NCBI GenBank assembly: GCA_048267305.1
Contig: JBLWXT010000003.1
Span: 124,001 to 188,000 of the forward strand
Reading direction: 5' to 3'
Length of the DNA: 64,000 bases
DNA from: Owenweeksia sp048267305
GTDB lineage: Bacteria > Bacteroidota > Bacteroidia > Flavobacteriales > Schleiferiaceae
Positions 51,093-59,474 of the stretch are shown here, piece after piece (position 1 is the first letter of the stretch; the number at the start of each line of letters is the position of its first letter). The notes under the pieces are model-generated. The model had not been told where the DNA came from. It made no database searches and saw nothing but the letters and a program-made list of their open reading frames with translations. The position numbers and the translations under genes were made by a program.

Positions 51093-53241
51093 TAGCCGAT
51101 TGTTCTTGTTGTCGCTGATCCTTTTGGTTCAATGTGCTATAGGTACAGCTCAGCAATCAAACATTATTCTTCCATGTGGTGATCAGCCTTCAATATATTT
51201 AGGAGAGTATCTTTCCTACAGAAAAACAAGCTCTAATGTTTCCATCAGCGAAATTGTAAACTTAAATTTCACTCCCGTAGGTTCTAAGGTTCCAAACTTT
51301 GGTGTTACGGATTCTGTAATTTGGTTGAGAGGGAAATTTGAGAAGAAGAATTTTTGCCGGAATTTTCTTGAAGTGGAGTACCAGGCGCTTGATACGGCAG
51401 AGTTATTCCTGTTTCATGATGGAAAACTGGTGGGTTCATACCTCGCTGGCCAACGTGTGGCACCAGCTAAATGGCCTTTGCAAACATCCAGTTTAACTTT
51501 TCCGCTAGACGCAGAGGATTTAGGGGAATATGAGTATTATCTGAAATTGGTGAGCTCCAAACAGATTTTGGTGCCTCTTAGAATTCACTCCAGTGCCTCT
51601 TTTACCAGCACGCTTAAGGCCAGCCATATAAAAGCAGGGGTGTATTTTGGAATTATCATCGTAATGATTCTGTATAACCTCTTCCTCTTTATATCTGTCA
51701 GGGATATCAACTTTCTTTATTACCTGCTTTATATAGCCTCGGTTGGGTTAATTCAGGGAACAACCATGGGCTTTACCACGGTGTACGTTTGGCCAAATTC
51801 GCCCTGGCTGGTTGAAAATGGAACATACCTCTTTGCAGTATTATCCGGATTGTTTACACTTATTTTCCTGGTAAGTTTTCTAAAAACAAAGTCGTACACA
51901 CCAAAGCTACATAAGTTTTTTATTGGTATTGGGCTGTTGTACATCACAATGATATTCCTCGTGTTTGCCGGTATGAAAACCGAGGCCTATCAAATGATTA
52001 ACCTTGTGGCAGGATTTGGCTCAATCGTGGGCCTTATTACAGCTATCATTATTACCCGAAAAGGATATGGCCCTGCCAGGTTTTTTCTCTTTGCCTATTC
52101 TTTTTTCTTATTAAGTGTAATCATCTTTGTGTTAAAGGATGTGGGGATATTGCCATTTACTGACTTTACCAAGTCTGTCGTGATTTATGGTTCTTCGTTT
52201 GAAATAGTTTTACTTTCACTGGCTCTGGCCAACCGTATCAACATCTTGCGCGAGGAAAAGGAATTGTCGCAGGCACAAGCGCTTGCCGCTTCCAGAGAAA
52301 ATGAACGCATTATCAGAGAGCAAAATGTACTGTTGGAGCAAAAGGTGAATGAGAGAACTTTGGAATTGCAGGAGGCCAACGAAGAGCTGACAGTAACCCT
52401 CTCAAACCTTAGAGATACACAAACTCAACTGGTTGATGCTGAAAAAATGGCATCTTTAGGTCAGCTTACAGCAGGTATTGCCCACGAGATTAATAACCCG
52501 ATAAACTTTGTAACCTCAAATATCACCCCTCTTAAACGAGATTTGGAGGATGTATATGAGTTAATTGACGCATACGCTAAGGTAACCGAGGGAGCGGTAG
52601 ATAAACTAAGGGAAGCCCATGAGCTGAAGGAGGAAATTGATTATGATTACCTGAAGGAGGAGATTGGCTCTTTGGTGGATGGGATTTCTGATGGAGCTAC
52701 CCGAACTTCAGAAATTGTTAGAGGCCTCCGCACCTTTAGCAGGCTCGATGAAGATGTAATCAAGCAAGCTGACATACACGAGGGGCTGGCAAGTACCCTG
52801 GTGCTGTTGAGAAGTAAGTTTAACGAAGGGATAAAAATTGTTCAGGAATTTGACTCGGCCTTGCCGCAAATTGAATGCTATCCCGGAAAACTGAATCAGG
52901 TATTTATGAATATCCTGAATAATGCAATTTATGCAGTTACCCATAAATCCTATTCCGATCCTGAAGCAGCTCAGGTTACCATAAAAACCAAAAAAATGGA
53001 GAATACCGTAAGTATTCACCTGATGGACAATGGTATTGGGATGGATGAACAGACCAGAAAAAAGATATTTGATCCATTTTTCACTACAAAAGATGTAGGA
53101 GAAGGGACAGGTTTGGGAATGGCGATTGTTTATAAGATAATCCAAAAACACGGTGGTTCTCTAACTGTTGAGTCCGAATTGGGCAAGGGAACGGAATTTA
53201 TAATAACTTTACCCTTGCGACAGCCAAACGAATTTGAATGA
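51082..53241 (+). CDS. 7TMR-DISM sensor histidine kinase
   Basis: A ~719-residue membrane kinase. The ATG at 51082 gives a signal peptide (LSLILLVQCAIGTAQ); an upstream ATG at 51058 is possible. A periplasmic DISMED2 beta domain (SVIWLRGKFEKK, then HDGKLVGSYLAGQ) is followed by seven membrane helices, a coiled-coil, a HisKA helix with the phosphohistidine in TAGIAHEINNPINF and an HATPase_c domain (NILNNAIYAV, DNGIGMD, GTGLGMAIV). The DISMED2 domain is thought to bind a small ligand. It overlaps both neighbours, so it is coupled to the acyltransferase-like and receiver-kinase genes. Confidence 0.93.
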   Translation: MLSNSRLFLLSLILLVQCAIGTAQQSNIILPCGDQPSIYLGEYLSYRKTSSNVSISEIVNLNFTPVGSKVPNFGVTDSVIWLRGKFEKKNFCRNFLEVEYQALDTAELFLFHDGKLVGSYLAGQRVAPAKWPLQTSSLTFPLDAEDLGEYEYYLKLVSSKQILVPLRIHSSASFTSTLKASHIKAGVYFGIIIVMILYNLFLFISVRDINFLYYLLYIASVGLIQGTTMGFTTVYVWPNSPWLVENGTYLFAVLSGLFTLIFLVSFLKTKSYTPKLHKFFIGIGLLYITMIFLVFAGMKTEAYQMINLVAGFGSIVGLITAIIITRKGYGPARFFLFAYSFFLLSVIIFVLKDVGILPFTDFTKSVVIYGSSFEIVLLSLALANRINILREEKELSQAQALAASRENERIIREQNVLLEQKVNERTLELQEANEELTVTLSNLRDTQTQLVDAEKMASLGQLTAGIAHEINNPINFVTSNITPLKRDLEDVYELIDAYAKVTEGAVDKLREAHELKEEIDYDYLKEEIGSLVDGISDGATRTSEIVRGLRTFSRLDEDVIKQADIHEGLASTLVLLRSKFNEGIKIVQEFDSALPQIECYPGKLNQVFMNILNNAIYAVTHKSYSDPEAAQVTIKTKKMENTVSIHLMDNGIGMDEQTRKKIFDPFFTTKDVGEGTGLGMAIVYKIIQKHGGSLTVESELGKGTEFIITLPLRQPNEFE

Positions 53242-54338
53242 CTTCTAGCTTAAAAAACAAGAAAATCAGGGTTTTATATCTTGATGATGAAGAAAATAAC
53301 CTAAGATCCTTTAAGGCCGCATTCCGAAGAGAGTATGATGTGTACACTGCAAATACCTCAGAAAAGGCCTTTGATATAGTTAAATCTGTAAAACCTCAGG
53401 TTATTTTTTCGGATCAGCGTATGCCGGTAACAACGGGTGTTGAATTTTTCAATGCCCTGCGTCAGATTTTCCCTGACCCTGTTCGAATTCTCATTACGGG
53501 TTATACGGATATCAATGATATTATTGAGGCCATTAATAAGGGTCACATTTACAGGTATGTTACCAAACCTTGGAGTGAGCAGGAGATTAAGGTGGCTATT
53601 GAGAATGCCTACGATATATATCAAACTCGTAAAAACCTGGAGAGTAAAGTTGAAGAACTTGAAAAATCCAATCACGAGTTAAGCCGATTTATATATAGTG
53701 CTTCGCATGACTTAAGAGCGCCAGTGGCTTCGTCATTAGGTTTACTTAGAGTGGCACGCCACGAAGTAAAGGATGAAATGGCCATTGGCTATTTTGATAA
53801 GCTGGAAAATACGGTTAAGGATCTCGACATCTTTGTTTGTAATATCATTGATTATTACAAGAATTCAAGGCAGATGGAACTCAATGAGGAAGTTAAGTTT
53901 GAGGATCTGATAGAAGATGTAGTGGAATCGGTAAAGAGCCATTTGGGCACCTCTGATGCGCTTATTGATTCAGAAATTGTGCAGAAGAATAGGTTTAGTA
54001 CCGATGTCTTTAGAATGAGAATTATATTGAGTCAGCTCATCAGTAATGCTATAAAGTTTAAAAAGGAAGATCAGGATAAGGCCCGAATTCAGGTACGAAT
54101 AAGCTCTGATCTTAATCAGGCCTTTATAGAGGTTGAAGATTCCGGAGTTGGAATCCTGAAAGATCATATGCATAAGGTTTTTCAGATATTTTTTAAGAGC
54201 CAAAGCCAGGCTTCGGGCAGTGGCATAGGTTTGTACATAGTGAAGGAGGCGCTCGATAAGATGGGGGGGACGATATCCGTAGAGTCCAAACCAGGCGATG
54301 GAACCCTGTTTTCTATAAAAATCCCGAATAAGATATGA
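53238..54338 (+). CDS. Receiver-histidine kinase hybrid protein
   Basis: A 366-residue cytosolic protein: an N-terminal REC domain (RVLYLDDEENNLRSFKAAFR, phosphorylation aspartate in VIFSDQRMPVTTG, RILITGYTD, YRYVTKPWSE), a coiled-coil, a HisKA helix (SASHDLRAPV) and HATPase_c (LISNAIKFKK, DSGVGIL, GSGIGLYIV). It can accept phosphate from the upstream 7TM kinase and has its own kinase core, so it looks like a relay. It overlaps both neighbours by ATGA. Confidence 0.93.
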   Translation: MTSSLKNKKIRVLYLDDEENNLRSFKAAFRREYDVYTANTSEKAFDIVKSVKPQVIFSDQRMPVTTGVEFFNALRQIFPDPVRILITGYTDINDIIEAINKGHIYRYVTKPWSEQEIKVAIENAYDIYQTRKNLESKVEELEKSNHELSRFIYSASHDLRAPVASSLGLLRVARHEVKDEMAIGYFDKLENTVKDLDIFVCNIIDYYKNSRQMELNEEVKFEDLIEDVVESVKSHLGTSDALIDSEIVQKNRFSTDVFRMRIILSQLISNAIKFKKEDQDKARIQVRISSDLNQAFIEVEDSGVGILKDHMHKVFQIFFKSQSQASGSGIGLYIVKEALDKMGGTISVESKPGDGTLFSIKIPNKI

Positions 54339-54739
54339 AGCTGGAGGATATACAGCGCATCATGATTGTGGATGATAATGCTACCGACAGGTTCATTCAC
54401 AAGAAGCTATTAAGCATCTATAAGATTGGAAACTCTGTTATTGAGTTTGCAAGCGGTAAAGGGGCCTTGGATTTTTTTAGGGAAAATATTTCCAGCCAGG
54501 AAAAACTACCGGATCTTATTTTGCTGGACGTGCTGATGCCTGAAATGGGCGGTTTTGACTTTTTATTCCATCTCGAAAGTATGGAACAGGATTTGGCAAA
54601 GGCGCCTATCGTGTATATGCTTAGTTCTACAGATGATGAATCAGACCTAAGACAGTCAAGAAATATAGCCATGGTGAGGCGAATGCTGAGGAAGCCCTTT
54701 TCGCCAGAAGCCCTTATAAAGGCAATATCAGAACTCTGA
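54335..54739 (+). CDS. Single-domain response regulator
   Basis: A 134-residue receiver only (IMIVDDNATDRFI, phosphorylation aspartate in LILLDVLMPEMGG, YMLSSTDDESD, LRKPFSPEAL). It overlaps the hybrid kinase start/stop and is the last gene of the five-gene operon; its end overlaps prfC, read from the other strand, by 12 bases. No DNA-binding output domain is present, so the operon must act through protein contact or an unlinked regulator. Confidence 0.93.
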   Translation: MKLEDIQRIMIVDDNATDRFIHKKLLSIYKIGNSVIEFASGKGALDFFRENISSQEKLPDLILLDVLMPEMGGFDFLFHLESMEQDLAKAPIVYMLSSTDDESDLRQSRNIAMVRRMLRKPFSPEALIKAISEL

Positions 54740-56311
54740 TTTAAAGTGAAACTTGATTTTATCAAATTTTTGCTTGGCCATGTTGAGGCTAAAGGATGAG
54801 TCTGCTAAAAACACTAATCTATCAAATTTATCACGGGCAAGGTAGCGGTACTTTAACTTGCTGAATTCATCCAGTTGCTTTTCGTCAGAAGACTCTATCC
54901 AACAGGCTTTATAGGCCGGATAGTTTTCATAGGAGCACTTTGCTCCATATTCGTGCTCCAGGCGATATTGTATTACCTCATATTGCAGGGCACCCACGGT
55001 TCCAATTATTTTTCTTCCGTTGCTCTCAAGGGTAAAAAGCTGTGCTACCCCTTCATCCATTAATTGGTCAACACCCTTGTTCAGCTGCTTGGCCTTCATA
55101 GGATCAGCATTATTGATAAACCGAAAGTGCTCTGGCGAAAAGCTGGGAATTCCCTTAAACTCTATTTTAGACCCGCTCGTAAGTGTATCTCCAATTCTGA
55201 AATTTCCGGTATCATGTAAACCAACTATATCTCCGGGAAATGCCTCTTCCACCACGCTTTTTTTGGAAGCCATAAAAGCTGTGGGGTTGCTGAATTTCAG
55301 GTTTTTGTTTTGCCTAACGTGATAGTAGTTAGTGTTTCTTTCAAATACCCCTGAAACGATTTTAAGAAAAGCCAGCCTGTCACGGTGCTTGGGGTCCATG
55401 TTGGCATGTATCTTAAAAATAAAGCCGGTAAAATCGCTTTGTGAAGGCTCAATTAAAACATCATTAGCCATCTTCGGCAAAGGTTCAGGAGCAATGTCTA
55501 CAAAGCAGTTCAGAAGTTCCTGAACACCAAAGTTATTTAGCGCGGAGCCAAAAAATACGGGTGACAGTTCGCCCTTCAAATATTTTGACTTGTCAAATTC
55601 CGGATATACCCCGGTGATTAATTCAATTTCTTCTCTTAAGGTGCTGGCAGCACTCTCATTTATATAGGACTCTATTTCGGGCTCGTAGATGTTTGCAATA
55701 CTTACGCTCTTGGCAATCTTCTGCTTTTTTTGCTCAGTATACAGTTGCAGGTTTTTTTCCCAAAGATTATAAACGCCCTTAAAGTTGGCCCCCATGCCAA
55801 TTGGCCAGCTAAGTGGACAAACCTTCAAACCCAGTTTTTCTTCAATCTCATCCAGAAGGTCAAAGGCATCTTTTCCTTCGCGATCCAGTTTATTAATAAA
55901 GACGATAATAGGAGTGTCCCTCATACGGCACACCTCCACGAGCTTTTCGGTTTGAGCCTCCACACCCTTGGCAACATCTATAACCACAATAACACTGTCT
56001 ACAGCTGTTAAGGTACGGTAAGTGTCTTCAGCAAAATCCTTGTGACCGGGGGTATCAAGGATGTTGATTTTCTTTTTTCTATACTCAAATCCCATAACGG
56101 AGGTAGCTACGGAGATACCTCTCTGTCGCTCGATTTCCATAAAATCGGAAGTGGCTCCCTTTTTTACCTTATTGGATTTTACGGCACCTGCTTCTTGTAT
56201 AGCCCCTCCATACAAAAGCAACTTCTCTGTAAGAGTTGTTTTTCCTGCATCAGGGTGAGATATAATACCGAAGGTGCGCCTTCTGCTGATTTCTTTTTTT
56301 AGCTCGCTCAT
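54728..56311 (-). CDS. prfC: Peptide chain release factor 3
   Basis: A 527-residue translational GTPase that removes RF1/RF2 from the ribosome after termination. G1 SHPDAGKTTLTEKLL, G2 region ERQRGISVATSV, G3 DTPGHKDFAEDTYR, G4 NKLDREGKDAFDLL are complete, and the C-terminal domain has the usual MDEGVAQLF and VGALQYEVIQYRL. Length is normal. Its promoter region is shared with the CarH-like regulator gene on the other strand. Confidence 0.97.
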   Translation of the reverse strand: MSELKKEISRRRTFGIISHPDAGKTTLTEKLLLYGGAIQEAGAVKSNKVKKGATSDFMEIERQRGISVATSVMGFEYRKKKINILDTPGHKDFAEDTYRTLTAVDSVIVVIDVAKGVEAQTEKLVEVCRMRDTPIIVFINKLDREGKDAFDLLDEIEEKLGLKVCPLSWPIGMGANFKGVYNLWEKNLQLYTEQKKQKIAKSVSIANIYEPEIESYINESAASTLREEIELITGVYPEFDKSKYLKGELSPVFFGSALNNFGVQELLNCFVDIAPEPLPKMANDVLIEPSQSDFTGFIFKIHANMDPKHRDRLAFLKIVSGVFERNTNYYHVRQNKNLKFSNPTAFMASKKSVVEEAFPGDIVGLHDTGNFRIGDTLTSGSKIEFKGIPSFSPEHFRFINNADPMKAKQLNKGVDQLMDEGVAQLFTLESNGRKIIGTVGALQYEVIQYRLEHEYGAKCSYENYPAYKACWIESSDEKQLDEFSKLKYRYLARDKFDRLVFLADSSFSLNMAKQKFDKIKFHFKSEF

Positions 56312-56352
56312 AATTGGGGCGGCAAAAATAGTGATTGTTCACATTTGTATCT

Positions 56353-56361
56353 TTGTTTAAC
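56353..56361 (+). promoter_or_regulatory. Half-site TTGTTTAAC before the CarH-like regulator
   Basis: TTGTTTAAC here is identical to the left arm of the inverted repeat before the ECF sigma gene (57418-57426). It directly follows a TATCTTTG -7 match (56348-56355) whose own -33 box is not seen. The location, 50 bases before the regulator ATG, suggests self-regulation, which is inference. Confidence 0.45.
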
Positions 56362-56409
56362 ATTGGTGATCTAATCATAAACAAAAGAATTGCACAAAAA
56401 AACACTTCT

Positions 56410-57303
56410 ATGAAAAAAACTTATTCCATAAAGGATCTTGAACTTATCTCGGGAATTAAAGCTCATACGATAAGAATGTGGGAAAGTCGATATAACTTAA
56501 TTAGTCCGCAACGCACTTCCACCAACATCAGATATTATACTGATGATGACGTAAAAAAACTCATCAATGTGTCGGTGGTTATAAAAAATGGAATGAAGAT
56601 TAGCCAGGCTGCTAAGCTTACCGATGATGAATTGTTGTCTTCGGTATCGGGTATTGACAGGTATCTGGATAATTTTGAGAGTCAGAGGAAAAGGCTGAAA
56701 GTGGCAATGATGGAATATGATGAGGCTTCAATGAACAACATCATCAACTCGTGCCTCATTAAATACGGAACGGTGGAAACCCTGGATGGGATACTCGGGC
56801 CATTTATCAATGAAATAGGATTTCTTTGGCAAACAAATGTTATTGGGGTGGGGCATGAGCACTTTGTTTCAAATGTGTTGAAAATGAAGATGTTCTCTTT
56901 GCTTGACCATGTGAGCGCTCCATTTTTACCTTCCGCCCCCGGGGTTATTTTCTTTCTGCCTTCAGGCGAGTTGCACGAGCTGAGTTTACTCTATTTATGT
57001 TATCACTTTAAGAGGGCAGGTTATAGGACATTGTATCTCGGGCAGGATGTTCCTCTGGAGTATGTGGCTGAGGTTTCGGACAAATTCGTCCCTCAATATT
57101 TGGTTTCAATCTTTACAACACAACCCCATTTTGAAGACCTCGATTTTTATTTTGATAGGATTGAGGACTTGTTTAATAAAGGGGAAGTAAAGTTTCTACT
57201 CACAGGATTGCAATTATTGGATAAAAAGGCTAAGCCGAAATCGGCTGGTGTTGAGGTGTTTGACTGTGTGGATGATCTTAAGTCTGCTTTTTTGCGTAAG
57301 TGA
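56410..57303 (+). CDS. CarH/LitR-like B12-binding MerR-family regulator
   Basis: A 297-residue transcription factor. Residues ~4-72 form a MerR-type winged helix (YSIKDLELISGIKAHTIRMW, ISPQRTSTNIRYYT). A four-helix B12-proximal domain carries the Wx9EH motif (W140...E150-H151), and a Rossmann domain has E187-L-H189-E-L-S192, the place of the cobalamin axial histidine. In CarH, adenosylcobalamin keeps a repressing tetramer in the dark and light breaks it. Two changes are visible: residue 141 is Gln where Thermus CarH has the light-state histidine, and S192 replaces the usual Gly. The ATG at 56410 was chosen over upstream starts because the MerR domain begins there. The neighbouring sigma-carotenoid operon is the likely target. 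Confidence 0.87.
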   Translation: MKKTYSIKDLELISGIKAHTIRMWESRYNLISPQRTSTNIRYYTDDDVKKLINVSVVIKNGMKISQAAKLTDDELLSSVSGIDRYLDNFESQRKRLKVAMMEYDEASMNNIINSCLIKYGTVETLDGILGPFINEIGFLWQTNVIGVGHEHFVSNVLKMKMFSLLDHVSAPFLPSAPGVIFFLPSGELHELSLLYLCYHFKRAGYRTLYLGQDVPLEYVAEVSDKFVPQYLVSIFTTQPHFEDLDFYFDRIEDLFNKGEVKFLLTGLQLLDKKAKPKSAGVEVFDCVDDLKSAFLRK

Positions 57304-57406
57304 GTTTAAAAGGTTTTTGTAAAACGCGGACTGGTGTTTGACCTGTGGAGCGGTGTAAGGAGTTCAGTACAAAAAAAAATATTTGTGATCCTTTCTTTTT
57401 TAATAT

Positions 57407-57450
57407 GTTAAAATATTTTGTTTAACTTTGAGCCTTCAATTGTTAAACAA
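57407..57450. promoter_or_regulatory. Candidate operator: GTTAAA - GTTTAAC - GTTAAAC repeat at the sigma-factor promoter
   Basis: Two overlapping inverted repeats share one arm. TTGTTTAAC (57418-57426) is an exact reverse complement of GTTAAACAA (57442-57450), 15 bases apart, and GTTAAA (57407-57412) pairs with TTTAAC (57421-57426), 8 bases apart. The shared arm overlaps a TAACTTTG -7 element (57423-57430). Binding of the CarH-like regulator here would block transcription. No TTTG -33 box is at the expected place, as is usual for regulated promoters in this phylum. Confidence 0.55.
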
Positions 57451-57468
57451 ATTTAAAACCACCATCAC

Positions 57469-57972
57469 ATGTCAGAGTCAGAATTTGGTACAATGATTTT
57501 AACCCATCAGAGTTTTCTTCAACAATTGGCCTTAAAGCTTACAAGAGATTCAGAGGAATCTGATGACTTAATGCAGGAGACATTTTTTAAAGCCTTAAAA
57601 AATCAGGATAAGTTTCAGCAGGGCACCAATATCAAGGGTTGGCTGTACACTATTATGAAAAACACTTTCATAAATGCTTATCGTAAACGGAAAAACCAGA
57701 ATACTTTTGTTGACGAAACGGATAACAAGTATTTTATCAATCTTGGAGAATCCGAAAAAACTGTTCAAACGGATGCGTCTATTGATAGGGAGTACATGAT
57801 GAACCGGATTAATGAGGTTGAAAGAACTTATGTAGAAACCTTCATGATGTATTACAATGGATATAAGTATGAAGAGATAGCTGAGATACTTGGAATTCCA
57901 CTTGGCACAGTGAAAAGCCGTATATTTCTTGCCCGCAGGAAAATGATGGATAAATTGCAGGATTACCGATAA
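57469..57972 (+). CDS. ECF-type RNA polymerase sigma factor
   Basis: A 167-residue sigma-70 family member of the ECF group. Region 2 is clear (ALKLTRDSEESDDLMQETFFKAL, then IKGWLYTIMKNTFINAYRKRKNQ) and region 4 has the helix-turn-helix YEEIAEILGIPLGTVKSRIFLARRKM. No anti-sigma gene is adjacent; the CarH-like repressor next to it may control it instead. It precedes crtI by 14 bases and is probably the first gene of the carotenoid-photolyase operon, similar to light-induced LitS-type sigma factors. Confidence 0.93.
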   Translation: MSESEFGTMILTHQSFLQQLALKLTRDSEESDDLMQETFFKALKNQDKFQQGTNIKGWLYTIMKNTFINAYRKRKNQNTFVDETDNKYFINLGESEKTVQTDASIDREYMMNRINEVERTYVETFMMYYNGYKYEEIAEILGIPLGTVKSRIFLARRKMMDKLQDYR

Positions 57973-57986
57973 ATGAAAAGTTTTTG

Positions 57987-59474
57987 ATGACAAAAAGGGT
58001 TATTGTAATTGGGGCAGGCTTTGCCGGTCTTTCAGCAGCCACAAACCTTGCTCACAGGGGTTTTGATGTTACATTAATTGAGAAGAACGACCAGCCCGGT
58101 GGACGGGCTCGGTCGTTTTCTGTTGATGGATATACCTTTGATATGGGGCCTAGCTGGTACTGGATGCCGGATGTTTTTGAAAACTACTTTTCAGTTTTTG
58201 GAAAAAAAGTTTCCGACTACTATCACCTCACCCGATTGGATCCTTCCTACCGCGTTTATTTTGGAGAAAATGACTTTGTAGATCTGCCCGCTAGCTTACA
58301 AAGGCTGTATTCTCTTTTTAATGAAATTGAGCCCGGAAGCGGAGCAAAGCTTGAAAGCTTTATTGCTGAATCTGCCTATAAGTACGAAACGGGTATGAAG
58401 GATTTGGTATATATGCCCGGGAGAAAACTTACAGAGCTGGCAGACATGCGTATTGTGAAGGGGCTGTTTCAGTTGCACCTCCTAAAATCCATGCGCTCCT
58501 ACGTGCATTCACACTTCCAAAATGAAAGGCTTCGCCAAATAGTTGAATTTCCAATTCTCTTTTTAGGTGGTACTCCGCAAAACACACCAGCCCTTTATAG
58601 CTTAATGAATTATGCGGATATGGCCTTAGGTACATGGTATCCGGATGGAGGTATGCATGAAATTGTGAAGGCCATGGTGAGTTTGGCTAAGGAGAAGGGA
58701 GTGCGGATTTTGATGAATCAGGAGGTGAAATCCTTTGAGTTTGAAAATAATGAGATAAGTGCAGTTGTAACGGATGATCAAAGGTTTGAGGCGGATGTTG
58801 TTGTAGCAGGAGCTGACTATCACCACGTGGAGCAAAATCTGCTACCAGAAAAATTCAGACAATATTCAGCAGGATACTGGGATAAGAGAAAGATGGCCCC
58901 ATCAAGCCTCCTGTTTTATTTGGGAGTAAATAAAAAGTTAAAGGGATTATTACATCATACTTTGTTTTTTGATGCCAACTTTGACGAGCATGCGGAGGAA
59001 ATCTACAAAAATCCAAAGTGGCCAACCAAGCCTTTATTCTATGTGTCATGTACGTCCAAGAGTGATGCAAGTGTGGCACCAGAAGGATGTGAAAATATAT
59101 TTTTATTGATGCCAGTTGCCCCTGATCTCAATGATGATATCTTTACCCGCGAAAAGTATTATGAGCTAATGATGGACAGGCTGGAGGCACTTAGCGGGGA
59201 GAATATCAGGGATTTTGTGGTTTATAAGAAATCATATGCCCAAAAGGATTTCGTTAGTGATTATCACTCTTTTAAAGGTAATGCCTATGGGCTGGCCAAT
59301 ACATTAACTCAAACAGCTATCTTAAAGCCTGGAATGAAAAGTAAAAAGGTGGATAACCTTTATTATGCAGGGCAGCTTACCGTTCCTGGGCCGGGAGTGC
59401 CGCCAGCTCTCATATCCGGACAGGTTGTGGCATTGGAGGTGGAGAAGGAACAACTAAAAAAACAGCGTGTATGA
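57987..59474 (+). CDS. crtI: Phytoene desaturase CrtI-family
   Basis: A 495-residue FAD-dependent desaturase that converts phytoene to lycopene or a similar chain. The dinucleotide fold VIGAGFAGLSAATNLAHRG and the CrtI signature GGRARSF are at the N-terminus, and the C-terminal segment NLYYAGQLTVPGPGVPPALISG closes the FAD site. The true start is the ATG at 57987 (an in-frame TTG precedes it). The stop overlaps crtB by ATGA. It acts at the membrane. Confidence 0.95.
   Translation: MTKRVIVIGAGFAGLSAATNLAHRGFDVTLIEKNDQPGGRARSFSVDGYTFDMGPSWYWMPDVFENYFSVFGKKVSDYYHLTRLDPSYRVYFGENDFVDLPASLQRLYSLFNEIEPGSGAKLESFIAESAYKYETGMKDLVYMPGRKLTELADMRIVKGLFQLHLLKSMRSYVHSHFQNERLRQIVEFPILFLGGTPQNTPALYSLMNYADMALGTWYPDGGMHEIVKAMVSLAKEKGVRILMNQEVKSFEFENNEISAVVTDDQRFEADVVVAGADYHHVEQNLLPEKFRQYSAGYWDKRKMAPSSLLFYLGVNKKLKGLLHHTLFFDANFDEHAEEIYKNPKWPTKPLFYVSCTSKSDASVAPEGCENIFLLMPVAPDLNDDIFTREKYYELMMDRLEALSGENIRDFVVYKKSYAQKDFVSDYHSFKGNAYGLANTLTQTAILKPGMKSKKVDNLYYAGQLTVPGPGVPPALISGQVVALEVEKEQLKKQRV

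Noticed and set aside
57382..57385. TTTG as a -33 box for the sigma-factor promoter
   Set aside because: The spacer to TAACTTTG is 37 bases, far longer than the expected ~20.
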